A stretch of DNA of 34,827 nt. Source: Desmonostoc geniculatum HA4340-LM1 (lineage in GTDB: Bacteria; Cyanobacteriota; Cyanobacteriia; Cyanobacteriales; Nostocaceae). The first letter of the stretch is position 1. Each line of letters opens with the position of its first letter. The notes beneath the pieces were generated by a model, which saw only the letters and a program-made list of their open reading frames with translations, made no database searches and had not been told where the DNA came from. The translations under genes were made by a program, and so were the position numbers. The stretch lies in assembly GCA_019359545.1 (NCBI GenBank), contig JAHHHB010000075.1, forward strand, positions 1 through 34,827. The letters run 5' to 3'. Shown one piece after another: positions 16,524 through 24,705 of the stretch.

Positions 16524-17459
16524 ATGCGTCATCGTTGGCTGTTATCTGCTTTAGCATTTTTTTTGAGTATAACCTTAGTTGCTTGTAACACTGCAAATAC
16601 TCAACAGCTACCAACAAAAGTAGCAAATACTACTGAAATAACTAACGCAAATTCGCAGCAATTACCAAAACAATCGATAAAAAGAGTTGTTGCTCTTTCT
16701 TCTCTATCAGCTGATATTATCGCTCAACTTGACAAAACAAAAATTGTCGGAATTACTGGTAGTAAATTATTTAATGATGACCCTCGGTTTAAAAATGTTC
16801 CTCGTGTTAGTGAAGGACAAAATTCTCCTAATTTAGAAAAAGTAGTGGCTCTCAAACCAGATTTAGTTATTGGTGCGGAAGGTTTTTCTACTATTCCAAT
16901 TCAAAAAATCAAGCAATTAGGAATTCCAACTTTGCTTACTCAGGTTAATAACTGGGAATCTTTAGAAGAGTTGACTAAAACACTAGCCCAGTTAATTGAT
17001 GCCGATCCTCAGCCTTTGTTAAATCGTTACAAAAGTTTTTTGTCAGTTCAGCCTACTCAGGGTATTAAGGCTTTGGTGCTGGTTAGTCGTCAACCAATTT
17101 TAGCACCGAATAAAAATAGTTGGGCGGGGGATGTACTAACTAAATTTCAGGTGAAAAATCTGGCAGCAGAATTACAAGGAAAAAGCCCAGTGGGTGGCTA
17201 TGTGACTCTTTCGGCTGAGAAAGTTTTGGAGGCAAATCCAGAGGTGATAATTTTGGTTAATCCTCCACAAGGTAATTCGGAAGCAGGGCTTTTAGATTCT
17301 TTGAAAAAGGAGGCTTTCTGGAAGCAATTGCAAGCGACTCAAAAGAACCGAATTTATGTGTTTGATTATTATGGTTTGGTTAATCCAGGTAGTATAGATG
17401 CTATAGAAAAGGCTTGTCAGCAACTGAAGCAAGATTTGTTTGGATCGGAGGGTAGTTAG
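16524..17459 (+). CDS. BtuF/FecB-like metal-chelate-binding lipoprotein
   Basis: A lipoprotein with a Peripla_BP_2 fold. From the ATG at 16524 it starts MRHRWLLSALAFFL and has lipobox LVAC with Cys21. The domain opens with RVVALSSLSADIIAQLD and contains NLEKVVALKPDLVIGAEG, AGDVLTKF and VLEANPEVIILVNPP, typical of cobalamin, haem or siderophore binding proteins. AAGGA eight nt upstream supports this start over the ATG at 16500, which has only a crowded GAGGA. No permease or ATPase partner is adjacent. It is convergent with the FTR1 gene, and the metal context (iron cluster, then cbiMNQO) suggests iron chelate or cobalamin, but the ligand cannot be decided from sequence. Confidence 0.82.
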   Translation: MRHRWLLSALAFFLSITLVACNTANTQQLPTKVANTTEITNANSQQLPKQSIKRVVALSSLSADIIAQLDKTKIVGITGSKLFNDDPRFKNVPRVSEGQNSPNLEKVVALKPDLVIGAEGFSTIPIQKIKQLGIPTLLTQVNNWESLEELTKTLAQLIDADPQPLLNRYKSFLSVQPTQGIKALVLVSRQPILAPNKNSWAGDVLTKFQVKNLAAELQGKSPVGGYVTLSAEKVLEANPEVIILVNPPQGNSEAGLLDSLKKEAFWKQLQATQKNRIYVFDYYGLVNPGSIDAIEKACQQLKQDLFGSEGS

Positions 17460-17545
17460 CGGAATAATATAGTAGTCTGGATTTGTCTCACGCAGAGACG
17501 CAGAGGGAGAGTTAAGATAAATATTGAGTGTTCACAAATTTATTT

Positions 17546-18514
17546 TTAATCTTTTGCAGGACTAATTGGTTTTTGAGGAGATGTGATATTTTTTTTGCCT
17601 TGAAAAAAGCTCCCTCCAAGACTGCGGAAATATAGTCCTCCAATGGTGAGCAAAAATCCTGCGTATGCTACGGCTTGGACTAGATAAATATTGTCGCTGT
17701 AGCCAAATAAAGATTTGAGAATAATGCCAGGAAATTGTTCGTCAGGTAAAATTGTGGAAGTATTTGAAACCATTGGTCCCAAAATACAAGAGTGGATTTT
17801 AGTAAAGCGTTCGTAATAGAAGCAAATGCTTTGTGTGGCACGACTGCTAAGGGCAAAGTTACCTACAGCCTCGTCAAAATTTTTCAAGGCTGAAACTACT
17901 AACCCAGCGACAATCAATACTAATAAAACGCCCATTACCTGGAAAAATTGGCGGATGTTAATTTTGATGCCCCATTTAAATAAAAGCACACCTATGGCGA
18001 TCGCCACTCCTAAACCTGCAAGTGCGCCGATGCTTGGTACTAATCCTTGTTGAAAGTTAGCAGCGATGAATAGAACAGTTTCAAAGCCTTCACGAACAAC
18101 GGCAATAAAAACTAGACTAAAAACACCCCAACCTACATTTGAGTTTTGTGTCAGTGCTTGTGTAACTGCTCCCTCAACTTGCGCTTTCATAAATTTGGCT
18201 TGTTGAGTCATCCAGATTAGCATCCAACTGAGCATTGCGATCGCTAACACGCTAAATACACCTTCCAACAGTGGCTCAACTACCGAAGTGTATTGAGGAT
18301 TCGCAGCTCCCACTACTTGAATTATCCAACTGAATAGCACGCCTATCAAGGCACTAATCGCAATCCCAATGCCAACGCCAGCATATACCCAAGAATTCAG
18401 TCGGGATTTTTTAGCTTTTTTCAGCAAAGCTAGCACAATTCCAACAACAAGGGCAGCTTCTACTCCTTCTCGGAGTGTAATTACAAAAGTAGGTAGAGCA
18501 GTACTGAAATTCAT
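17546..18514 (-). CDS. FTR1-family iron permease
   Basis: A 322-residue polytopic membrane protein with about seven hydrophobic segments. The two REGxE iron-translocation motifs of the OFeT/FTR1 family are present: REGVE (15-19) and REGFE (141-145). FTR1 proteins move Fe3+ formed by a ferroxidase, and a multicopper oxidase lies upstream on the same strand. I place the start at the ATG at 18514, which has AAAGGA six nt before it. The open frame extends 13 codons further (MTNDKKTKDK), but that part is encoded by the intergenic repeat and is probably untranslated. It looks like the last gene of the set 21478-17546. The C-terminus is Ser/Lys/Pro-rich and likely cytoplasmic. Confidence 0.9.
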   Translation of the reverse strand: MNFSTALPTFVITLREGVEAALVVGIVLALLKKAKKSRLNSWVYAGVGIGIAISALIGVLFSWIIQVVGAANPQYTSVVEPLLEGVFSVLAIAMLSWMLIWMTQQAKFMKAQVEGAVTQALTQNSNVGWGVFSLVFIAVVREGFETVLFIAANFQQGLVPSIGALAGLGVAIAIGVLLFKWGIKINIRQFFQVMGVLLVLIVAGLVVSALKNFDEAVGNFALSSRATQSICFYYERFTKIHSCILGPMVSNTSTILPDEQFPGIILKSLFGYSDNIYLVQAVAYAGFLLTIGGLYFRSLGGSFFQGKKNITSPQKPISPAKD

Positions 18515-18540
18515 CTTTTGTCCTTTATCTTTTGTCTTTT

Positions 18541-18612
18541 TGTCATTAGTCATTTGTCCTTAGTCAGTTGTTATTTATTTTTGACTAATGACCAATGACT
18601 AATGATTAATGA
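18541..18612. repeat. repeat cluster of the CATTAGTCATT/AATGACTAATGA family
   Basis: GTCATTAGTCATTTGTCC and, after a short AT spacer, several degenerate copies of GACTAATGACC/AATGACTAATGATT occur. The two halves are inverted and can form a hairpin. It lies between the ferritin-like and FTR1 genes and runs into the extended FTR1 frame. Similar words lie at 7286-7337 and 27690-27725. Confidence 0.6.
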
Positions 18613-18615
18613 CTA

Positions 18616-19050
18616 TTAACTAAAATCGCGTAACATCTTTTTCAGTTCGAGATTATGCATCTCTTCTTGCCCTATCATGCCGCGAGCAAATTCTTCTAGA
18701 TAAATGCTGGCATTGGTGACGGTTTCAAGGAGACTTTTATACAAATCTAATGCCTTCTTTTCATGGGATAAGCTTTCTGCCAAGATATCTTTGACCGTAT
18801 GCTTATAGGTTTCTTCCATTGGGGCAATTTTTAAGGACGGATGCCCATCTAAACCTGTGAGAATTTCTCCGACTTGTTGGGCGTGAAGTAGAGATTCACT
18901 TGCCTGTGCTTTGAAGAAACCCACGATGGGAATGCGGTTTGGGCCAGTCACCATCAACGAATAATGTGTATAGCGGACTACTCCTGCTAGTTCAAATTCC
19001 ATGATGGCGTTCAGCAGGTCAATGGTCTTTTTATGGTCAAGTTCTTGCAT
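18616..19050 (-). CDS. ferritin-like (bacterioferritin-type) di-iron protein
   Basis: A 144-residue, four-helix protein. Candidate iron ligands are E18/E20 in MEFELAG, E52 and H56 in ASESLLHAQQ, E92 and H96 in AESLSHEKKA, and E129/H132 in QEEMHN, which fits a di-iron ferritin-like fold. The length is slightly short of the usual 155-160 residues of bacterioferritin. Bacterioferritins store iron after oxidising it, which fits its place between an FTR1 gene and a ferroxidase-like gene on the same strand. Methionine haem ligation cannot be told from the sequence. The ExxxH spacing differs from the classical ExxH, so a Dps- or rubrerythrin-like oxidase is an alternative. Confidence 0.8.
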   Translation of the reverse strand: MQELDHKKTIDLLNAIMEFELAGVVRYTHYSLMVTGPNRIPIVGFFKAQASESLLHAQQVGEILTGLDGHPSLKIAPMEETYKHTVKDILAESLSHEKKALDLYKSLLETVTNASIYLEEFARGMIGQEEMHNLELKKMLRDFS

Positions 19051-19084
19051 CAGTTATTAATTGAAGTGACAAATAGAGTGTAAT

Positions 19085-19167
19085 GAGTTAGGAGTGAGGA
19101 GTTAGGAGTGAGGAGTTGAAAGTTTATAATTCCTAAGTTCTTAACTTTTGACTCCTCACTTTTAACT
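19085..19167. repeat. 14-bp direct repeat and imperfect inverted repeat
   Basis: GAGTTAGGAGTGAG is repeated in tandem (19085-19098 and 19099-19112) and a third copy begins at 19113. The segment 19100-19122 is an inverted match, about 19 of 23 bases, to 19145-19167. It lies between the HhH lipoprotein and ferritin-like genes and could weaken or attenuate transcription between them. Confidence 0.55.
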
Positions 19168-19220
19168 ATTTCCTAATTTTAAACTCCTTACCCTGTGCTT
19201 CCCATTAAATCAAAGTGTTA

Positions 19221-20252
19221 TTATATTTGGGAACTGGATTTATCAATCACTTTTTGAGAGTTTTCCTCAATAGTTTTCACCAACTTGGTAACATCCTCTG
19301 GAGTCTTTACGGGTTTAGCTGGTGGAACGGCGGCAGGCCAAACTTTTACTAATTCAGTGAAACTAGCATTAATCGCTTTATCTGCTTCGGCATCTTGTTG
19401 AACTACTTGGCTCGAAATTCCTTTGTATAATTCATTAGCGTAAAATACGAATCCACGAGAGTCTTGATACTCAATTGCTGCGGATATTTTACCATTGGCG
19501 ATCGCCGCGCCATATTCGGAATTAGCTGCATCCAATAATTCGTTAATTACTTGTAATACAAATCCTGGTTTTGCACGTTCGGCTGCTGGTAAAGCTGCGA
19601 TCGCTGTGTCAACTGCTTGCACTGAAGATGTAAAATTAGTTTTAACTTTGCTATCCTTGGGACTAGATTTCACTAAATCTTGCAAACTCACCAAAGTTGT
19701 CTTAAATTCTTTAACTTTGCGCTCATTAAGTTGGTCTTCTACATCAACATAAATCTCCTCAACTGGATGCCCAATATGAGGTTCTGCCTGTTTTGGCTGA
19801 TTTTGATCTAGCAGTTCTTTTGCTACTAAAAGATGCCCTTTCATTAAGCCTAATTTAGACATGTAGTCAACATCTTTTGCTTCACCTGTAAGTACCACAT
19901 CTTGAACACCAACCTGGTCTTTAATTTGGTTGAACTGCTCTTGAGTAATCACTTTTTTTGTCACTAAATCTTCTGGACTGCCGTAGGGGCGATTCGCCTG
20001 AATTTTGTTAGATAAAGCCGGAACGCCTAGTTTTGCTTCAAATTTATCTAATTCTGACAATATAGCAGTATTAATGTTAATTTTATCTTTGCCGCCATGA
20101 CCGCTATGGCTGTTATTACTGACTGCCTCTGTAGCTTGAGGACTAGCAGCCGGTGCTGAGGGATTTTCTGCCGTTGGCGTACTGCTACAGGAACTCAAGG
20201 TAACTATTGCCGCAGCTGCCACTGTTAAACAGATATAACGAAATTTTATCAT
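19221..20252 (-). CDS. periplasmic lipoprotein with ComEA-like helix-hairpin-helix and EfeO-like region
   Basis: A 343-residue lipoprotein: signal peptide MIKFRYICLTVAAAAIVTL with lipobox LSSC (Cys22), then a linker with a His-rich SHSGHGGK stretch. At 58-105 there is a ComEA-type HhH (ININTA... then PYGSPEDLVTKKVI). The rest is helical, with GHLLVAKELL and HIGHPVEEIY, sequences that remind me of periplasmic iron-uptake partners such as EfeO-like or M75-type helical proteins. Position, between the multicopper oxidase and ferritin/FTR1 genes, suggests that it hands iron between them; this is inference. HhH domains normally bind DNA, so their use here is unclear. The ATG at 20252 gives a normal lipoprotein signal. 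Confidence 0.75.
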   Translation of the reverse strand: MIKFRYICLTVAAAAIVTLSSCSSTPTAENPSAPAASPQATEAVSNNSHSGHGGKDKININTAILSELDKFEAKLGVPALSNKIQANRPYGSPEDLVTKKVITQEQFNQIKDQVGVQDVVLTGEAKDVDYMSKLGLMKGHLLVAKELLDQNQPKQAEPHIGHPVEEIYVDVEDQLNERKVKEFKTTLVSLQDLVKSSPKDSKVKTNFTSSVQAVDTAIAALPAAERAKPGFVLQVINELLDAANSEYGAAIANGKISAAIEYQDSRGFVFYANELYKGISSQVVQQDAEADKAINASFTELVKVWPAAVPPAKPVKTPEDVTKLVKTIEENSQKVIDKSSSQI

Positions 20253-20452
20253 TTTTGCTCCTAGCAGAATTTAAATGTATTAATTGCCGCGTTACAAACT
20301 GCTATCAAAAGGTGGTTTGTTTGACGCATTGTCATAGATTTAACTTTCCCATATGATGATATTTTTTATCAACTAACTGATTTAAAATTTTCCGGAATTA
20401 ATTATTAATTACGTAGTTTGTACTTTGTTTTACAAGGAATAATATTATTTTG

Positions 20453-21478
20453 TCAGGAAATGTTAACATTTTTTTGAGAGTTACTATCAGTAACTACTTC
20501 AAATTGACCCATGCAGCCGTTTTCGGCGATCGCATCTTGATGGGGATGAAACATATACTTGCCTGGATAGCGAAAAGCAAATTCCAAGATGTGCCTTTCT
20601 GCTACACCCATCGTAATTACATCAGTTTTCTCGCTAGCAGTCATGCTCATCCCATAGCGATAAACATCAAAAAAATTGGCGTGGAGGTGAAAGGTGACCG
20701 CCGGATCGTATTCAATGATGTTGAGGACATACAGGCGAATCAATTGATTTTGATAAATCGGAATGGGATGATGCATGTAGTGATGAGGCAAGCCGTTAAA
20801 GGCGTAATAATCATTATGGCTATCATCATTCACGTCATACCCAGCCATCACTAGCACAATTTCATCAGCCGGGGGACGGGGAGTAGGAGGATCGATGATG
20901 AACATGCCGTACAGTCCCTTAGCGATGTGACGGGTGACTGGTTCTATATGGCAGTGGTATAAGTGAACACCATATGCTTCGGCATCAAATTCATAAATTG
21001 TGGCTTTGCCGTTGCTGACTGGACGAATACCATCCATTTCTGCCGGATGAACGCCATGAAAATGCAAAGAGTGAGAATGTCCAGCCTTATTGAGAAAGAG
21101 TACTCGCACGCGTTCGCCTTGTTTTGCCCGTAGCGTTGGCCCTGGTATGCGACCGTTTAAATCCCAAATGTTGTAAGATACAGCACTATTGAGCTGAATG
21201 ATGGAGGTACCCGCTGTTAACTGAAATTCCCTGATAGTCCGCCCATTTTCTTGCTTGAGCGTCCCATAGTCAAAATCCCTCAGCATCTTCATCGGATTAG
21301 CAACGTTGCCTGATGCTTCCATCTCCAGTGGTGGGACTTTGACAATTGACTGACTTTGTAAATTTAGCATTTGCCAAAGTGCAGCTGTACCAGTTACTCC
21401 AGCACCTGCTAAGCCCAGTTTCAATAATTGACGGCGGCTCCAAGGTTTTGGATTACCTAGAGCAAAGTTGTTGGGCAT
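20453..21478 (-). CDS. Tat-exported two-domain multicopper oxidase, ferroxidase candidate
   Basis: A 341-residue oxidase. RRQLLKLGL (15-) gives a Tat signal, so copper is probably loaded before export. Copper motifs are HSLHFHGVHP (H139, H141, H144), HLYHCHIEP (H175, C176, H177, H184), HLH (H264, H266) and HPH (H311, H313). The single type-1 cysteine (C176) is in the first domain; the second domain has HPH where HCH would be expected, which fits a two-domain oxidase with type-1 copper only in domain 1. Three-domain Fet3/FTR1 is the textbook ferroxidase pair, so here the two-domain enzyme likely feeds Fe3+ to FTR1. Laccase- or nitrite-reductase-like chemistry is the alternative. The start is the ATG at 21478. 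Confidence 0.85.
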   Translation of the reverse strand: MPNNFALGNPKPWSRRQLLKLGLAGAGVTGTAALWQMLNLQSQSIVKVPPLEMEASGNVANPMKMLRDFDYGTLKQENGRTIREFQLTAGTSIIQLNSAVSYNIWDLNGRIPGPTLRAKQGERVRVLFLNKAGHSHSLHFHGVHPAEMDGIRPVSNGKATIYEFDAEAYGVHLYHCHIEPVTRHIAKGLYGMFIIDPPTPRPPADEIVLVMAGYDVNDDSHNDYYAFNGLPHHYMHHPIPIYQNQLIRLYVLNIIEYDPAVTFHLHANFFDVYRYGMSMTASEKTDVITMGVAERHILEFAFRYPGKYMFHPHQDAIAENGCMGQFEVVTDSNSQKNVNIS

Positions 21479-21547
21479 GACATTTTATTACGGTTTGCGC
21501 CAATAAAATTGCAAAAGATTTTCAATTGCTTTTAGATATTAATGGAA

Positions 21548-21572
21548 TTAATAATTATTGTCAATAATTTTT
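21548..21572 (-). promoter_or_regulatory. weak Fur-box-like AT-rich repeat upstream of the oxidase gene
   Basis: TTAATAATTATTGTCAATAA with trailing Ts resembles repeats of the NATAAT hexamers used by Fur and lies 70-94 bp upstream of the oxidase start. The base composition of the region is extremely AT-rich, so chance is a real alternative. Confidence 0.2.
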
Positions 21573-21802
21573 AGGATTTCTAAAAGTTATTCAACTTCAA
21601 TTAGAATCAATCTGTGAAAATTTCAGCTAAATATGACAAGAAATTTCAGTGTTTGTTCTGATTTTTGTGTATCAAGAATATTAAAAGAGAATTCAAAATT
21701 CAGAACGATACTTGATATTTTTAATTTTAATTTTAAATCCTTTATTTAGAGCGTCCGCCGATTTAAACTGGGTCTTTAAAATGTATTTGCGAGGTATGAA
21801 GC

Positions 21803-22588
21803 GTGCCAAGGATTTTTTTGAAGTCAAAAGGCGTATCGCTAATTATAATAGGGGTTTTGAGCTTTTATCTAGTTGTTGGAGCATCTAGACCAGCCTATGC
21901 TATGCACATTATGGAAGGCTATTTACCAGGAAATTGGGCAATTTTTTGGTGGGTTGTAGCGTTACCATTTTTTGTTTTAGGATTGCGATCGCTAACTCGC
22001 ATTACCCAAGCTAACCCACAGCTAAAATTACTCTTGGCCTTGGCGGGAGCCTTTACGTTTGTGTTGTCAGCCTTGAAACTTCCTTCAGTTACGGGTAGTT
22101 GTTCCCATCCCACAGGTACAGGGTTAGGTGCTGTGCTATTTGGCCCTTTAGCGATGTCGGTGCTGGGGGGTCTAGTTTTATTGTTTCAAGCATTGCTACT
22201 AGCTCATGGTGGTTTGACAACATTGGGAGCAAATGCTTTTTCAATGGCGATCGCTGGCCCATTTGCTGCTTACTGGATATATCATTTGACAATGCGGCTA
22301 ACTAATAAACAAAAAATAGCCGTCTTTTTAGCAGCCGCCTTGGGAGATATACTTACCTACATTATTACTTCACTGCAACTCGCTCTAGCTTTTCCCGCAC
22401 CCGTAGGTGGGTTTATCGCTTCATTTACCAAGTTTGCCGGAATTTTTGCCATTACTCAAATTCCTTTAGCAATTAGTGAAGGTTTACTCACTGTATTAGT
22501 CTGGAATTGGCTAGAATCTTATACGCCTCAAGAACTAGAATTTCTAAAATTAATTAAAGGGGAACCCCGACAAAATGAAACAGTCTAA
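21803..22588 (+). CDS. cbiM: cobalt ECF transporter substrate-capture subunit CbiM
   Basis: A 261-residue protein with a cleavable N-terminal signal ending SRPAYA, so that the mature chain begins MHIMEGYLP. This N-terminus is the hallmark of CbiM/NikM, where the first residues coordinate the Co2+ or Ni2+ ion. Six further hydrophobic segments follow. The start is a GTG at 21803, supported by GAGG eight nt upstream (21791-21794). CbiN, CbiQ and CbiO follow in overlapping frames, so the set is a complete ECF importer; presence of CbiN favours cobalt over nickel. The promoter region is shared with the divergent oxidase gene, and no cobalamin riboswitch is visible. Confidence 0.93.
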   Translation: MPRIFLKSKGVSLIIIGVLSFYLVVGASRPAYAMHIMEGYLPGNWAIFWWVVALPFFVLGLRSLTRITQANPQLKLLLALAGAFTFVLSALKLPSVTGSCSHPTGTGLGAVLFGPLAMSVLGGLVLLFQALLLAHGGLTTLGANAFSMAIAGPFAAYWIYHLTMRLTNKQKIAVFLAAALGDILTYIITSLQLALAFPAPVGGFIASFTKFAGIFAITQIPLAISEGLLTVLVWNWLESYTPQELEFLKLIKGEPRQNETV

Positions 22589-22877
22589 GAATGGATTGAG
22601 TAACTGGCTATTGCTATTAGGAGTAGTTGTATTAGCAGTGGCACCACTAGTACTAATTAAAGGAGCAGAATTTAGCGGTGCAGATGGTCAAGCTGAAGAT
22701 GCAATCAAAGAAATTCAGCCAGATTATAAACCTTGGTTTAATCCATTAATTGAGTTGCCCAGCAAAGAAATTGAAAGTTTATTGTTTTCCGTGCAAGCTG
22801 CTGCGGGAGCCGGAGCAATTGGTTATGTAATAGGATTATATAAAGGGCGATCGCAACATCAAAGGAATAAAGAATGA
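22575..22877 (+). CDS. cbiN: cobalt transport auxiliary subunit CbiN
   Basis: A 100-residue protein with two hydrophobic segments (about 10-27 and 77-92) and an extracytoplasmic loop between them, the usual CbiN layout, with an EIQPDYKPWFNPL stretch in the loop typical for the family. It is needed, with CbiM, for ion loading in the transporter. The ATG at 22575 overlaps the end of cbiM by 14 bp, and its stop overlaps cbiQ by the ATGA quartet, so translation is likely coupled. Confidence 0.9.
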   Translation: MKQSKNGLSNWLLLLGVVVLAVAPLVLIKGAEFSGADGQAEDAIKEIQPDYKPWFNPLIELPSKEIESLLFSVQAAAGAGAIGYVIGLYKGRSQHQRNKE

Positions 22878-23686
22878 GTTTGCAAATAGATACCCTTGCT
22901 TATACTAATCGGTTGCGATGGCTAGCACCAGAACAGAAATTATTGTTTGCGATCGCTCTGTTGATCGTTGCTGCCTTTACCCATCCCCTAGTTCAAATTT
23001 TGATTGCAGTTTGGATGAGTATTTGGACAATTGTATATGCAAGGATACCTAGCAAAATTTATTTTAAATTAGTGTATGTTGCGACTTTGTTTTGGTTAAC
23101 AAGTTTACCAGCTTTAGTTATCAATGGCGTAAATATTGATGATTTACATTTAGTGCAAACTGATTCAGTAACGGGGTTATATTTAGGCTCTTATTATGTG
23201 TACATTAGTATTCACGGTGTTGACCAAGGATTGACGATTTTAACACGAGCGATCGCTTCTCTTTCCTGCTTATATTTCATCATGTTAACCATCCCCTTCA
23301 CCGAGATTTTACAAGTTCTGCGTCGGGTGGGTTGTCCTGTGCTGTTGACTGATTTATTACTACTAATGTACCGCTTCATTTTTGTTCTATTAAACACAGC
23401 AACAGAATTATGGACTGCTCAACAAGCTCGTGGTGGCTATTGCACCTTTAGCATTGGGATGAAAAGTTTAGCTCTATTAATTGGACAATTACTCAAGCGA
23501 ACTCTAGAAAACTATCGTCAAGTATCCTTGAGTTTGGAATCACGAGGCTTTAATGGAGAATTCAAAGTTTGGCATCCTCATCGGTATTATTTATCCAAAC
23601 GATATGCCATCGAAGCAATTATCGGATGTGCGTTTTTAATAACATTGGATTGGTACAATCATGCAAAATTTTTTGCTGGAATTTGA
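22874..23686 (+). CDS. cbiQ: ECF transporter transmembrane (T) component CbiQ
   Basis: A 270-residue T component with five to six hydrophobic segments. It carries two Ala/Ser-Arg-Gly signatures that contact the ATPase: QQARGGYCTF and SLESRGFNGE. It couples ATP hydrolysis by CbiO to CbiM. The ATG at 22874 lies in the ATGA overlap with cbiN, with AGGA just upstream. The C-terminal 26 bp are shared with the start of cbiO. Confidence 0.92.
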   Translation: MSLQIDTLAYTNRLRWLAPEQKLLFAIALLIVAAFTHPLVQILIAVWMSIWTIVYARIPSKIYFKLVYVATLFWLTSLPALVINGVNIDDLHLVQTDSVTGLYLGSYYVYISIHGVDQGLTILTRAIASLSCLYFIMLTIPFTEILQVLRRVGCPVLLTDLLLLMYRFIFVLLNTATELWTAQQARGGYCTFSIGMKSLALLIGQLLKRTLENYRQVSLSLESRGFNGEFKVWHPHRYYLSKRYAIEAIIGCAFLITLDWYNHAKFFAGI

Positions 23687-24491
23687 GCGATTACATTATA
23701 CTTATCCAAACGCACAGCAATCAGCTTTGAATGATTTAAGCTTGAGAATCCCAGTTCATAAAAAATGTGCCTTAATCGGTCAAAATGGTTGTGGCAAGAC
23801 TACATTATTTTTATTAGCTAACGGATTATATAAACCCCAAAAAGGTAATGTATATTGGCAAGGAAAACCTCTACAATACGACCGGAATTCACTAATCAAA
23901 TTACGTCAAAAAGTAGGTTTAGTTTTTCAAGATCCAGAGCAACAAATAGTAGCTTCCACCGTTGAAGAGGATATTTCTTACGGCTTGTGTAATTTAGGAT
24001 TACCAACACCAGAAATTCAACAGCGAGTTGAACAAGCCTTAGTGGAATTTGAACTTGCTGAACTAGCACAAAAACCTGTTCATCATCTCAGCTTAGGGCA
24101 AAAAAAGCGAGTTTCCATCGCTGATGTCATGGTGCTAAAACCAGAACTGCTATTGTTAGACGAACCTACGGCATATCTTGATAGGTTGCATACTCGTAAC
24201 TTAATGGCAACCCTGAAAAAAATTCATGCAGATGGTACAACTATAGTCATGGCAACTCATGACCTTGATTTAGTTTATCGTTGGGCAGATTGGATCTTTG
24301 TTATGGATGGGGGACAACTCGTGATGGAAGGAAAACCCCAAGATGTGTTTACGCAACGCGAAGTTCTGGAAGATTTACAGCTAGGAGTACCACTGATATA
24401 TGAGATGCTATTTGCTGAAGGAATAGCGGCAGAAGAACCAGTTTTAGAACGCCTACGACAAAGAATATTGCACGTGTTTCCTCACTTTTAG
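23661..24491 (+). CDS. cbiO: energy-coupling factor ATPase CbiO
   Basis: A 276-residue ABC ATPase. Walker A is GQNGCGKTT, the Q-loop is VFQDPEQQI, the signature is LSLGQKKRVSIA, Walker B is LLLLDEPTAYLD, and the switch histidine is in MATHDLD. All are intact. As in other CbiMNQO systems a homodimer of this protein drives import. The ATG at 23661 is inside the end of cbiQ. The stop codon TAG at 24489-24491 lies inside the left end of the 24487-24596 inverted-repeat element, so the final codons may have been fixed by insertion of that element. Confidence 0.94.
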   Translation: MQNFLLEFERLHYTYPNAQQSALNDLSLRIPVHKKCALIGQNGCGKTTLFLLANGLYKPQKGNVYWQGKPLQYDRNSLIKLRQKVGLVFQDPEQQIVASTVEEDISYGLCNLGLPTPEIQQRVEQALVEFELAELAQKPVHHLSLGQKKRVSIADVMVLKPELLLLDEPTAYLDRLHTRNLMATLKKIHADGTTIVMATHDLDLVYRWADWIFVMDGGQLVMEGKPQDVFTQREVLEDLQLGVPLIYEMLFAEGIAAEEPVLERLRQRILHVFPHF

Positions 24492-24596
24492 TAAGGGAAC
24501 TCCAAGAAATAAATTATCCAATTTTTTGGGGCGGGTGTCTCGCCCGCCCCACAAGAAGTAGTTGAGTATTTTTTTATTTGGAAGTCCCTAACTAAA
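24487..24596. mobile_element. 110-bp MITE-like element at the 3' end of cbiO, with a strong internal hairpin
   Basis: TTTAGTAAGGGAACTCCAA (24487-24505) is an inverted match, 16 of 19 bases, to 24578-24596 (TTTAGTTAGGGACTTCCAA read on the - strand). Inside is a 9-bp perfect GC-rich hairpin, TGGGGCGGG/CCCGCCCCA (24527-24535 and 24543-24551). The element supplies the cbiO stop codon and can serve as a transcription end for the cbi operon. No coding capacity. Confidence 0.65.
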
Positions 24597-24705
24597 GCCA
24601 CAATATTTAATACATTTGACACACACTTGTAAAGTATAAAGGTTATCATATATCTTTTTGCGAATTTTCGTGAAATGGTATAACTCCTTCTGATTCTTAA
24701 TATTT

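Noticed and set aside
20450..20854. 134-codon open frame on the + strand
   Set aside because: It lies fully inside the multicopper oxidase gene on the other strand, whose copper motifs are convincing.
21600..21802. Cobalamin or nickel riboswitch upstream of cbiM
   Set aside because: The region is AT-rich and no conserved core or stem pattern is visible.
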